Source of the DNA: Variovorax paradoxus_P
GTDB lineage: Bacteria; Pseudomonadota; Gammaproteobacteria; Burkholderiales; Burkholderiaceae_C
Strand: one strand, 5' to 3'
Length of the DNA: 64,000 nt
NCBI RefSeq assembly: GCF_050627025.1
Contig: NZ_CP192472.1
Part shown: piece by piece, positions 41,964-50,331 of the stretch
Position numbering within the stretch: the first letter of the stretch is position 1
How the letters are laid out: each line of letters opens with the position of its first letter
The notes under the pieces: model-generated
Told to the model about the DNA's origin: nothing
Database searches by the model: none
The model's input: the letters and a program-made list of their open reading frames with translations, nothing else
Program-made: the position numbers and the translations under genes

Positions 41964-43417
41964 CGCTCACCCACCTGAATGGCCTTCACGTCGAAGGCCG
42001 TTTCTTTGTGGTCGCCTGTCATGTCTACCCGGATGCGATGGAAGCGGGCCGATTGGCGTACATCGAACTTGCCATCGTTGATCGCGCACATCGCGCCGAC
42101 AACAAGAGGATCGCCCTCGTTCATCTTCATCAACCCGGTCGCCGTAGCCGTGGCTGGCGATAGCGAGAACCGCGTGCGGAACCGGTCGATCATGGTCACC
42201 ATGTCGTCGTCGCCGAGGTCACCAGTGGTGAAGCTCGACGCCCCTGCAACGCCGCTGTTCGACACCAGTTGGTTACTGGCGTTGAAATAGGCGTAGAGGC
42301 GGCCACCGGCTAGCCAGTATTGCGAGTCGAAAGGCGTTTCAGGCAGGCTGTCGATGGACGCCGCGTATGCATTCAGGCCGTCGATGGTCACGCCAGGCGA
42401 TATGAAGTTCAGCGCGGCTTGAATTAGCCGATCAGCCGAACCCCACTTTTTTGTAGAGAGGTGATAGGCCAGCGTGCGGTCGCAATCGCCTGTGGATGCG
42501 GGAGATGCATACGAGATCCAGACCAAATTGCGCTGGCGGTCGTAGGTGCATTTGGTGCGGTAGCGAAAGGTCTGGCTCGAATTGCGACGGAACCAGTCCC
42601 TGATGACGCCTTCGCCCAGCGCTACCGGTCGGCTCCCGTCGAAGAGCCAAAAGTCATCCTCGCCGACGATGAAATGCACGCCGCCGACATCGCACACCGC
42701 TTCCGGGCCGACTGCGCCACATTCGCCGCCAGGAATCAAGGTCCACTGCCAGGCGCCATTGGAGGCGCCTACGAACGAGCCCAGGAAGACACCTCGGCTC
42801 TTGTAGGCCACGACGTAATCGCCGAGCGGCAATCCGGCCTGAATGGCCCCCTCCTTGGCAACCAGGCGGCCCGTAGTTGCGCCGGTCGCAACGCTCGGCA
42901 CCCAGTCGTTCTGGTTGTTCTGCGCGCAGCACCACCACCTGTCTGAGGACACGCCGAACGTGCCATCGTTCGTATTGAAGGCGAGCACGAAGTTATTGGA
43001 TGCACTGACGACGATCTTTGCCTTCGGAGCCGTGGGAACGTCAGAGCACACGCCAGCCGTCGAGAGCTGCATCGGGTCCGAAAGATTCGAAAAGAGCGTT
43101 GTGTCGCCGAATTGGCAGATGCTCCAACGCGCATCCGGCGAGCCCGCGTAGCTACCGGCCTTGCTGCGGTCGGTCCAGACAGTGGAGGCCAGTTCGTAAA
43201 TCTTGGTCTGCGTGGTCGCAAAAATGCGGCGCCCGCCATCCAATCGCATCACCACCGCGGCACCGCTGCACGGGGCGGGCAAAGGAGCGGCCTGTACAGG
43301 CGTAGGCGACGGCGCACCCATGAACCCCGATTCGAACGGGATGATATTGACGCACTCCATCAGCACGCCCACGATGGTGGGGTCCGAATCCGGCGCGAAA
43401 CCGATGATCGGGCTCAT
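41960..43417 (-). CDS. P22 gp10-like tail hub / packaged-DNA stabilisation protein
   Basis: 485 residues. A repetitive beta-rich protein (RRIFATTQTKIYELAST, DTTLFSNLSDPMQLST, FIVGEDDFWLFDGSRPVALGEGVIRDWF, RNLVWISYASP) like the hub of short-tailed phages that plugs the portal after packaging. The assignment rests on this propeller-like repeat pattern, on size, and on position after the adaptor. It overlaps the adaptor gene by 4 nt. Confidence 0.65.
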   Translation of the reverse strand: MSPIIGFAPDSDPTIVGVLMECVNIIPFESGFMGAPSPTPVQAAPLPAPCSGAAVVMRLDGGRRIFATTQTKIYELASTVWTDRSKAGSYAGSPDARWSICQFGDTTLFSNLSDPMQLSTAGVCSDVPTAPKAKIVVSASNNFVLAFNTNDGTFGVSSDRWWCCAQNNQNDWVPSVATGATTGRLVAKEGAIQAGLPLGDYVVAYKSRGVFLGSFVGASNGAWQWTLIPGGECGAVGPEAVCDVGGVHFIVGEDDFWLFDGSRPVALGEGVIRDWFRRNSSQTFRYRTKCTYDRQRNLVWISYASPASTGDCDRTLAYHLSTKKWGSADRLIQAALNFISPGVTIDGLNAYAASIDSLPETPFDSQYWLAGGRLYAYFNASNQLVSNSGVAGASSFTTGDLGDDDMVTMIDRFRTRFSLSPATATATGLMKMNEGDPLVVGAMCAINDGKFDVRQSARFHRIRVDMTGDHKETAFDVKAIQVGER

Positions 43418-44010
43418 CCTGCACGCACCACCAGCGGAGCACCGCCATATGTGGCCTTCGAGTCCTCCGTGTGCATCGCATCGACGATGCCGCCATAGAG
43501 GCTCGCCCAGGAGGCAGCGTGGTCCGGCTTCTTGACGAACAAACTGGCCTCGCCGAGTGCGGCGTACAGATACAGGTTGGGCTTCGAGGTCAGAAGCCAG
43601 TTCGTTGCGCTGGTTTCCAGCGGCTCAAGCTGTTCGTAGTACAGAGCCGCGATAGAGAACACGTCCGATGGGACCGGCCCGAAAACTAGCATGTCGCCGG
43701 AGATGGAGTAATAGGACGGCTCGCCGGTTTGGTCGCCGAAACGGGCTGTGAGCTGATCCAGCGTCATGAAATCGAGCGGGCGGCCGTTGTAGTGCAGCGA
43801 CTTGAATTCCAGCCAGCGCGTGGGCAACGCCACGCCAAGCCCTGCCACGGTGTTGAGGGTCGCGCTCTTCAGCATTCGGCGCACGCGCACATCCGAGGCA
43901 ATGCGCGACTCGGCCAGGGCGACGAAGTCGGGCACCACGGCTGCGATGTCGCCGCGGTTCATCCAGTTGATGACGGCGGCCTGTAGCGTGACGTAGCTGT
44001 TGATCGCCAT
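43414..44010 (-). CDS. Phage head-tail adaptor protein
   Basis: 198 residues: MAINSYVTLQAAVINWMNRGDIAAVVPDFVALAESRI opens a helical bundle found in adaptor proteins of short-tailed phages (SU10/P22 gp4-like). The middle has RPLDFMTLDQLTARF and the C-terminal part is helical. It should bind the portal ring and connect to the hub. Start and stop are tightly packed with the neighbours. Confidence 0.7.
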   Translation of the reverse strand: MAINSYVTLQAAVINWMNRGDIAAVVPDFVALAESRIASDVRVRRMLKSATLNTVAGLGVALPTRWLEFKSLHYNGRPLDFMTLDQLTARFGDQTGEPSYYSISGDMLVFGPVPSDVFSIAALYYEQLEPLETSATNWLLTSKPNLYLYAALGEASLFVKKPDHAASWASLYGGIVDAMHTEDSKATYGGAPLVVRAG

Positions 44011-44013
44011 GGC

Positions 44014-44301
44014 TCAGATCCGTCCCGGCCAGATGCGGAAATGCGCAAGTGCTGGGTCTTCCAGCATCCGGCGTATGTGCGCGGGATCGACGCACCACTC
44101 TCGATAGGTGATCGCGTTGTCCAGGCAATACTGTTCGATCAGGATGTTCGGGATCGAAGCCGCGAGCTTTACCTCGCTGGAGCCATGCAGGCCGGCGCGT
44201 TGCATCTCCTTCGCGCGCTCGGCGACTGGCGTGCAGTCCTGCGTGCGCTGGATGAAGGCCTCTTCATCGCGGAAGACAACTCGAGAAGCGATTTCTTGCA
44301 T
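44014..44301 (-). CDS. Small phage head-region protein, unknown
   Basis: 95 residues, soluble and helical (DEEAFIQRTQDCTPVAERAKEMQRAG, SIPNILIEQYCLDNAITYREWCVDPAHIRRMLEDPAL). It lies between the major capsid and the adaptor, where head-completion or decoration genes often occur. I do not recognise its family. Three Cys residues are present without a metal-motif spacing. Confidence 0.6.
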   Translation of the reverse strand: MQEIASRVVFRDEEAFIQRTQDCTPVAERAKEMQRAGLHGSSEVKLAASIPNILIEQYCLDNAITYREWCVDPAHIRRMLEDPALAHFRIWPGRI

Positions 44302-44336
44302 AGAACCTCCGGCGTCTCGCGACGTTGGGAGAAATG

Positions 44337-44369
44337 AAAAAGGCCCGAGGCGTAAAACCCCGGGCCTGC
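44337..44369 (-). terminator. Intrinsic terminator after the major capsid gene
   Basis: On the minus strand AGGCCCG ... CGGGCCT (+ strand 44361-44367 and 44341-44347) is followed by TTTTC (44337-44340). It begins 15 bp beyond the capsid stop. It probably works as a partial terminator that makes capsid mRNA more abundant than the downstream tail mRNA. Confidence 0.85.
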
Positions 44370-44383
44370 CGTGAACGCCCCGA

Positions 44384-45310
44384 TTAGCTCAGGTCGAGCA
44401 CGCCGCCATGGGCGCCCGGTGCGCGGTTTTCCAAGGCGTATTCGGCCAGGATCATCACGGCTTCGGAGTCGCCGGTTTTCGCCAGCGGCGTCTTCTGCAG
44501 CGGGCGCAGGTAGGCGACGGCAACCTTGTCGTTCTCGATGAGGAACGCATCGCGCGGGCGCTGGATGCGGTTCGGCACCGCCTTGAGCGCGCCGAAGTCG
44601 GTCACGTAGATGTCGGTCGCGGCGACCACCTTCTTGTCTTCGCCCTCATCGAACCGCGTGCTGTTGCCCAGGAACGTGGAGAAGGTCTGCTTCTGCGTCG
44701 GGCCGAGCATCAGGGTGTTCGGGTTGCCGCCAGCCGTGTAGATCTTCTGCGCCACGTCCTTCAGCTGCGCTTCGGTGAACGCCCGAAGGGTGCCGTCCGT
44801 CTGCGCCACGTTGGTGATGTAGTTGGGAGCCACATAACCCGCGCCGGCATTGACGTTCGCAGCGTCCATCCAACCCACCATGCCGCGGGTGCGGCGGGGC
44901 GTGGTGCTGGCGACGTTGTTCTGCGTGATCGCAAATTCCATGTCGCGCTTCAGCTCCAGGGACTTCAGCGAGACTTGGTAGGCCAGTTCCTTCTTGCGGC
45001 CTGCGGTGTTGACCGCATCCTGCGTGCCCGACACGCGCGCCGTCTTGCGCGAGATCTGCGTGCGGTTGCCGAGGCGGACGGTCGGCACGGCGGCATCGGC
45101 CGTGGCGTCGTCGCCTTCGGCCTGTGCGTTGTCGGCCGGTGCAGCCAGGGCTTGCGTCTGCCACTCGTGCAGGGTGTTTTCCGCTTTCGTGCGCTCGGCC
45201 AGGCTGAGCAGCGGGGTTTCGGTGGGAGCAATTCGGTAGATGACATCCGCGAGGTCTTCGCGGTTGCCCACTGCCGAAGTGGAGGTGTACGTATTGGTGG
45301 GTGCAGCCAT
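44384..45310 (-). CDS. Major capsid protein (DUF5309/SU10-like)
   Basis: 308 residues. The start MAAPTNTYTSTSAVGNREDLADVIYRIAPTETPLLSL and the middle (FAITQNNVASTTPRRTRGMVGWM, then AQKIYTAGGNPNTLMLGPTQKQTFSTFL) fit the SU10/DUF5309 major-capsid family with the HK97 fold. The C-terminus is AEYALENRAPGAHGGVLDLS. It follows the scaffold gene by 12 bp and is followed by a terminator. Confidence 0.9.
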   Translation of the reverse strand: MAAPTNTYTSTSAVGNREDLADVIYRIAPTETPLLSLAERTKAENTLHEWQTQALAAPADNAQAEGDDATADAAVPTVRLGNRTQISRKTARVSGTQDAVNTAGRKKELAYQVSLKSLELKRDMEFAITQNNVASTTPRRTRGMVGWMDAANVNAGAGYVAPNYITNVAQTDGTLRAFTEAQLKDVAQKIYTAGGNPNTLMLGPTQKQTFSTFLGNSTRFDEGEDKKVVAATDIYVTDFGALKAVPNRIQRPRDAFLIENDKVAVAYLRPLQKTPLAKTGDSEAVMILAEYALENRAPGAHGGVLDLS

Positions 45311-45322
45311 GATGAAGGCTCC

Positions 45323-46309
45323 TTAAAGCATGGATTCGAGAACCGAAGCGGCAGCCTTGACCGAGCCACTTTTGGCCAGGTGGTTGAACGCGACGGTGCG
45401 TTTGTCGATCGATCCCGAGTCACCAGAGCCGGCGCGTACCACTTTCGTGGGGGTGTTCGCTACCTTCTTGGCGGCGGCGTCAGCGCTGCTCATCAGCTTG
45501 TCGTAAAGCATTGCCTTGCGAACATTCATGATGGCGCGGTGGTCCGCTACGTTCTCGATCTCGGCGGCCGTGTACCCGTTGTTCACGAGGTAATCGCGGA
45601 TCTCCGCCGTCTCAGCCTTGCGTTTGCCTTCATCTTTCCACTCGGGAATCTTGGCGATGATTTCATCCCGCTGACTCTTCAAGTGTTCGACGAACTGCTG
45701 ATGTTGCTCGGCTGCGGCCTGCTCGCCGATGGCGTGACGCTCGGCGCGGACTTGCTGCAGTGTTGCTTGCCTCTGATCAAGGAGGTGCTTCTGCCGCATC
45801 GCTTCCTGCGGATCGCTATCGATAAGAGCGGGCCAGTCGATTTCTTGCTGCTGTTGCAGTGCCGTTTCCAGTTGAACCTGAAAGCGGTCGAGGTTGGCCG
45901 CGTATTGCTGTCGCTCAGCGCGTGCCTGCGTGATTTCCGACTCTGCAGCCTTCCGGGTTTCGGCGGCTGCCATGGTCTTCTTCGTCGCGTCCTGCTGACG
46001 CTGGTAGCCGGCAATGACTTCCTCGCGCGGCACCTGGATCTCCTTGCCGTCGATCTTGACGGTGAACATCTCAGGTTGCGTTTGGTCGCCCTGCGTGGCG
46101 TCGTCGCCTTGCTGCTGCTCGCCGGCCGCGTCGGCGTTGGCCGAGGCGTCATGGTTCGCGGCAGCATCGGCTGCAGGTTCCTTCTTGGGTTCGACTTGAT
46201 CCCCGGCGCCTGCCGGTTGGTCATCGTCCAGAAGCGAGGAAAAGGCTTCTGCCGCCTGATTGACGCTCAGGCCTTCGTTGGGTCCCGCGGTGGGGGTGTC
46301 CATGTCCAT
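45323..46309 (-). CDS. Capsid scaffolding protein
   Basis: 328 residues, acidic N-terminus (AFSSLLDDDQPAGAGDQVEPKKEP and Ala/Asp/Gln-rich stretches), a small IDGKEIQVPREEVIAGYQRQ motif common in phage scaffolds, then long Gln/Ala/Glu coiled coils (residues about 135-230), and a basic C-terminus (KKVANTPTKVVRAG). Composition and location directly upstream of the capsid gene fit a removable assembly core. Confidence 0.82.
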   Translation of the reverse strand: MDMDTPTAGPNEGLSVNQAAEAFSSLLDDDQPAGAGDQVEPKKEPAADAAANHDASANADAAGEQQQGDDATQGDQTQPEMFTVKIDGKEIQVPREEVIAGYQRQQDATKKTMAAAETRKAAESEITQARAERQQYAANLDRFQVQLETALQQQQEIDWPALIDSDPQEAMRQKHLLDQRQATLQQVRAERHAIGEQAAAEQHQQFVEHLKSQRDEIIAKIPEWKDEGKRKAETAEIRDYLVNNGYTAAEIENVADHRAIMNVRKAMLYDKLMSSADAAAKKVANTPTKVVRAGSGDSGSIDKRTVAFNHLAKSGSVKAAASVLESML

Positions 46310-46404
46310 GATTACTCCATGCCGACTGTGCGGCGCAGCGTCTCGCGACGGATGCTGGCGGGTGAAGGGAAATTCCCATCAGGCGGGCCGCCTCCCACCA
46401 GAAT

Positions 46405-46674
46405 TTAGAGGGCGATGATGTCGCCCGAGGTCAGCTGGTACTCGGCTCTGTCGCCCACGAGCACACGAACGTTGCCGTGCGTGGTGGTCACGATCTCGCC
46501 GCGGGCTGCGGGGTGCCAAACGGTGGCGATCTGGTGATCGGGTGCGTTCAGCAGCATGATTTCGGCTTCGACCTTCTCCCAGGCCTTGCCCTCGGGCGTG
46601 GTCGGCAGAGGTTCGTTGCTCGGAGCGGCCAGGTCGAGGCCGAAGCTCTCGGGGCCTGCGGTCAGCTCAACCAT
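46405..46674 (-). CDS. Small phage protein upstream of scaffold
   Basis: 89 residues: a short acidic N-terminus (MVELTAGPESFGLDLAAPSN) and a C-terminal beta-rich part (TVWHPAARGEIVTTTHGNVRVLVGDRAEYQLTSGDII). Its role is unknown. ATG 46674 gives a 13-bp overlap with the previous gene; the longer frame to 46839 would duplicate that gene's coding sequence. The 95 bp after it, before the scaffold gene, hold no gene. Confidence 0.55.
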   Translation of the reverse strand: MVELTAGPESFGLDLAAPSNEPLPTTPEGKAWEKVEAEIMLLNAPDHQIATVWHPAARGEIVTTTHGNVRVLVGDRAEYQLTSGDIIAL

Positions 46675-47213
46675 GCCGCTTCCTCCTTCGTCAGTTTCGC
46701 CCGGTGCTCCAGCTCCAACTGCGCCAGCTTCCCCATCTCCAGCCGGGTTTGCAGGTTGAACTGGATCTTGTCCAGCAGCTTCAGGGACAGCCAGAGCGTC
46801 TCCCGGCCCTGCGGATCCTGTGCGGGTGCGTTTTGCCATGATTCGATGATCTCCGTCTTGAGGGAATTGAACGCCCAGGCGTAGGACTCGTTTTCGAGCA
46901 CCTCACGGGCACGGTTGCCGCGGTATGCCCGTGCGCCGGGCGATGTCGCAGACTCTTCAGACACATCTGCGGCCATTGCACGCGCGATGCGGTCAGCAGG
47001 AACGCTTTTGCCAGCGGGCACCTTGCCCCGCAGCTCTGCCAGTCGTGCGCCAGCGGTGCGCAGCGTGGCCCAGCGTTCAACGAACGTGACGCGGCCGAAC
47101 AGGCGCCGGTAGATGCAGAAGCTGCTTTCGGCGCCCTCCTGTTCCTCGCGGATCTCCCACGAGGGCGAAAAGAAAGCGCCGATGGCGGTAAGCCAGGTTG
47201 CGAACTTGCTCAT
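46662..47213 (-). CDS. Phage protein of unknown function
   Basis: 183 residues. The N-terminus contains a possibly membrane-interacting segment (TWLTAIGAFFSPSWEI); the centre is helical and basic, and the C-terminus has a long helix (LDKIQFNLQTRLEMGKLAQLELEHRAKLTKEEAAWL). No family recognised. ATG 47213 overlaps the previous gene's stop by 4 nt, which supports this start over the longer frame. Confidence 0.55.
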   Translation of the reverse strand: MSKFATWLTAIGAFFSPSWEIREEQEGAESSFCIYRRLFGRVTFVERWATLRTAGARLAELRGKVPAGKSVPADRIARAMAADVSEESATSPGARAYRGNRAREVLENESYAWAFNSLKTEIIESWQNAPAQDPQGRETLWLSLKLLDKIQFNLQTRLEMGKLAQLELEHRAKLTKEEAAWLS

Positions 47214-47413
47214 TTCTTGGCTTCCCAGAAGATCCCCGCCACGCCGCAAACGTTCGTGTCGGCATCGCCGGCCTTAGTGCGTTGCGCGTGCGGGTGGAGC
47301 GGCGCCGGAGCGCCCTCGGGTTGGTGAGTACAGGCGATCACATCCGTGCCGTTGCTCACCTCATGGGTGCAATGGGCGCAGGCCCAGCAAGTGCGCTGCG
47401 GTGTGGCGGTCAT
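47210..47413 (-). CDS. Small Cys-rich phage protein
   Basis: 67 residues with CWACAHCTHEV, then C and C later (VIACTHQPEG, NVCGVAG): a zinc-binding or knuckle-like pattern CxxCxxC. It is located between portal and the following gene with 4-nt overlaps at both ends, so it is part of the translated operon. Function unknown. Confidence 0.6.
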   Translation of the reverse strand: MTATPQRTCWACAHCTHEVSNGTDVIACTHQPEGAPAPLHPHAQRTKAGDADTNVCGVAGIFWEAKK

Positions 47414-49842
47414 CCCTGCTGCACCTCCGCGGCAATCTCGCCAGTTGCAGCCGCGGTGGCTGCGTTTTCGAGCTTCGCCTTGCTTCCGATGTTCGCCACC
47501 TCAATGCGGGTCGCGGCTTCGAGTTCCGCCTTCCAGCGATTGAATGCGTCATCGCGGGCGCGCGTCTCGGCTTCCATCTGGAGGCGCATCGCGTCGAGCT
47601 GCGCCTGATGCTGCGCCTTCAGCGCCTGCTGTTCGGCTTCCGCCTGCTGGCGGTTAATGTCCACTTGCGCCTGCATCTGCATGCGGGCCTGCTCAAGCTG
47701 CGCGTGCTGCTCCAGTTCCATGGTCTTCATCTGCTGCTGCGCCTGAAGCTTCTGCATCTCGATGGCCTGCTGCGCCTGCAGCTTCGCCTGTTCGACTTGC
47801 ATCTGCATCTGCATGGGGTTCGGACCTTGCTGCTGCGGGTTCTTCTTCGGGTCGTTGAAGAAGCGCTCACCAGACTTGAAGCCCATGGTCTTGGCGATCT
47901 CGGTATCAAGCTCGTAGATCTTCTCCGGCGTGGACGTGCCCATTTGCAAGCCGGTGACTTGCAACTGCCGCAGTGCCATCAGGTGGCCCACTTGCTGATC
48001 CTTGTTGCCGACGCCCAGGCCCACATTGATCTCAGTGTCGAACTGGTTCTTCCACTCGCGCGGGTCCATTTCGACCCACTCGCCAGCGATGCGGATCAGC
48101 TCGGCCTTCTTCTGGTTCTGGCACACCAGCTTGAGCATCATGCGGAACAGGTCAACGAACCCTTCGGCCAGGTTGCGCGCCATCAGGTCGGTACGCATGT
48201 CCGCCTTGTTCGTGATGATCTGCATGCCGCCGTAGGTGTCGTTCAACCCCTTGGCGTCGTTGCCTTGGCTGTAGCGGGTCCAGCCGGTGGAGTTTTCGAG
48301 CGCCTGCTCTTCCTGCTCCATCATCTGCGCCGCGGCGCCCAGATCGCCCATGCCTTGGTCGAGGCGGCCGGCCATGCCAGGCGCGTCCATCATGACCACG
48401 CCGCCCGGGCGACTGTCGAGCAGGCTGTTGAAATCGACCTTGCCCTTCACACCGAAGTAGCGGCCGTTCACCTGCAAATACATGTTGTCGAGCTGGCCGC
48501 GGACGATGCTGGTTTTGGTCTTCTGGCCCTGCATCGCGAGATCGGCGACGGACAGGCCCCAGAACTTGTGCGGCATCGGAACCGGGCACCAGCTCACGAA
48601 CGGCGCTTCATCAACGATTTCGTTGTCCAGGATCTGATCGCCACAGCGAACGATCTTGCGCAGTTCGGAAATGCCGTCGCCGTCGAAGTCCACGCGCAGG
48701 TACAGCTCTTTCACCCAGACCTTGATCTGCGAGCGGTCGGTGGTGTTCGGGGTGTCGTCGGCCGTGTTGGTTCCGGTGTCGTCGAAGCTGTCGCGTTCCA
48801 GGCGTTCCGCGTTGTCGTTGCCCTCGGAGTCGAAGCCGGTCAGCTGGTCGGTGTTCGCGTAGCCCATCGACTTGAGCTCAGACAGCGTGCGCTGCACCCG
48901 ATGTCCGACAAGGCGAGCTTCCGAGATGGTCTTCGCGCCTCGGGAAATGATGAACTCTTCGCCCGGCACGCCTTCGATGGTCAGCTTTCCACCCCTGCGC
49001 GTAATCTTGCAACCCACGTCATAGAGCATGGCGGGCGGCTGCGCCTCAATCATCGCCAGGCGCTGCTGGATCTCCATCACGGCAGCGGCGGGGCCACCCT
49101 GCGGCGGGCGCGGAGGCTGCTGCGGCTGCATCGCGGCCATTGGCGCGGCTGGCGGCTGCTGGCCGGGGCCTTGCGGCGGCGCAGGTTGCAGGCCTTGAGC
49201 GCCCTGCTGCTGCGAGGCCTGCATGGCCTGCATCAGCTGCTGCTGGAGGCCTTCGACCGCCTGCGCGCGCTGCTTGGCGTCCTCTTCGTCGGGATATTCC
49301 TTGTGGTCGATGATCTCGACCTCGGGATCTTCCATGAGCTTGGCAAGCTCGATCTTCGTCATGCCAACGTACTCTTCGCGCTTCTCTTCGTTGCGCATGT
49401 CCCACCAGCATTTCAGAATGCCGCGCTTCTGAAGCAGGCCGTCTTTCGCCCAGGCCACGGTAATGGTGTGGCCGTTGTTCTTCTTGAAGAACAGGTGGTT
49501 CAGGTACTTGGTCGCCGAGTCGGCCTTCTTCTCGTCGTCCGGCTTCGTGGGCTCGAATTCCACCACCTTGTCACCGCCAACGAACTTGGCCACGAGCTGC
49601 GGCAGCATCGATTCCACGGTGTTGCGCACGTCCGGGGAGACGACCTTCGAGCGGCCGACGATCTCCGGGGGTGCGAGATCGCCCTCCGGCTCGGCGTAGT
49701 AGTACGCCATGGCCTTGCGGCGCTGTTCCGAGAGCTTGCTGCTGTCGAGGCCGAGCGCTTGGCTCACCTCGGCATCGACAAGCGCCTTCAGGTCGGCGTC
49801 GGTCATCCGCTTGTTGGTAGTGGTCATATCAGGGGCGCTCAT
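47410..49842 (-). CDS. Portal protein (P22-like)
   Basis: 810 residues. It contains the DNA packaging portal core: YYYAEPEGDLAPPEIVGRSKVVSPDVRNTVESMLPQL near residue 45, FKKNNGHTITVAWAKDGLLQKRGILKCWWD, then KELYLRVDFDGDGISELRKIV and FWGLSVADLAMQGQKTKTSIVRGQLDNMYLQVNGRY. Pro/Gln-rich inserts (PAPPQGPGQQPPAAPM) and a long Gln-rich C-terminal helix (the barrel) follow. The ATG at 49842 overlaps the previous stop by 4 nt; ATG 49827 is the alternative. Confidence 0.92.
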   Translation of the reverse strand: MSAPDMTTTNKRMTDADLKALVDAEVSQALGLDSSKLSEQRRKAMAYYYAEPEGDLAPPEIVGRSKVVSPDVRNTVESMLPQLVAKFVGGDKVVEFEPTKPDDEKKADSATKYLNHLFFKKNNGHTITVAWAKDGLLQKRGILKCWWDMRNEEKREEYVGMTKIELAKLMEDPEVEIIDHKEYPDEEDAKQRAQAVEGLQQQLMQAMQASQQQGAQGLQPAPPQGPGQQPPAAPMAAMQPQQPPRPPQGGPAAAVMEIQQRLAMIEAQPPAMLYDVGCKITRRGGKLTIEGVPGEEFIISRGAKTISEARLVGHRVQRTLSELKSMGYANTDQLTGFDSEGNDNAERLERDSFDDTGTNTADDTPNTTDRSQIKVWVKELYLRVDFDGDGISELRKIVRCGDQILDNEIVDEAPFVSWCPVPMPHKFWGLSVADLAMQGQKTKTSIVRGQLDNMYLQVNGRYFGVKGKVDFNSLLDSRPGGVVMMDAPGMAGRLDQGMGDLGAAAQMMEQEEQALENSTGWTRYSQGNDAKGLNDTYGGMQIITNKADMRTDLMARNLAEGFVDLFRMMLKLVCQNQKKAELIRIAGEWVEMDPREWKNQFDTEINVGLGVGNKDQQVGHLMALRQLQVTGLQMGTSTPEKIYELDTEIAKTMGFKSGERFFNDPKKNPQQQGPNPMQMQMQVEQAKLQAQQAIEMQKLQAQQQMKTMELEQHAQLEQARMQMQAQVDINRQQAEAEQQALKAQHQAQLDAMRLQMEAETRARDDAFNRWKAELEAATRIEVANIGSKAKLENAATAAATGEIAAEVQQG

Positions 49843-50321
49843 CCGAAGATTTCTCGAACAGAGACGTTGTCGAAGGTCGCCGTAAGGGGCGAGTTGGCCC
49901 AGATGTAGATCGCGCCGCTGGTGTTCGCCGGCACGCGCGCTACGAAGGTTCCCGCAGCGGTGATGTCGCCGTAGACGTTGAGCCCGCCTTCCAGCAGGAG
50001 CTTCCATCCGCCCGCTGATACCGAGGTGCACGCCATGCGGATCTCGTAGGACTTGCCCGCCGTCAGCACGCCCACGGTAGGAAAGGCCGCCGAGTCTGCA
50101 GCCGCCGCAGTCGCGACAAGCTGCCCGCCCGTGATGCTCCAGCCTGCGCTGAGCGTCCAACCGGTGCCATCGCTGAAGCTGCCGTTCACGATCAGCTCCG
50201 GGCCAAGCGCCCGCGCATTGCGCTCTACATAGGTGGCGTGGCGTTCATCGTGATAGAACTTCCCCGTCATGCGTTGCGGGCCTGCGCGCCATCCTTTCGG
50301 GTAGTAGAGAGGTTTGCTCAT
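49839..50321 (-). CDS. Virion decoration-like protein with carbohydrate-binding-module-like jelly roll
   Basis: 160 residues. The first 40 are basic and Tyr/His-rich (PLYYPKGWRAGPQRMTGKFYHDERHATY), then ELIVNGSFSDGTGWTLSAGWSITGGQLVATA and YEIRMACTSVSAGGWKLLLEGG, a pattern of CBM4/9-like beta-sandwiches. It ends FDNVSVREI. It sits between terminase and portal and may be surface decoration that binds carbohydrate. Function inferred. Confidence 0.65.
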   Translation of the reverse strand: MSKPLYYPKGWRAGPQRMTGKFYHDERHATYVERNARALGPELIVNGSFSDGTGWTLSAGWSITGGQLVATAAAADSAAFPTVGVLTAGKSYEIRMACTSVSAGGWKLLLEGGLNVYGDITAAGTFVARVPANTSGAIYIWANSPLTATFDNVSVREIFG

Positions 50322-50331
50322 GGCGTCTCCT

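Noticed and set aside
44408..46408. 666-codon rightward open frame opposite capsid and scaffold
   Set aside because: It spans two recognisable leftward genes and their gap, and has no protein-like motifs.
47401..49908. 835-codon rightward open frame opposite the portal gene
   Set aside because: His/Leu/Arg-rich shadow of a GC-rich leftward gene; the portal reading has clear family motifs.
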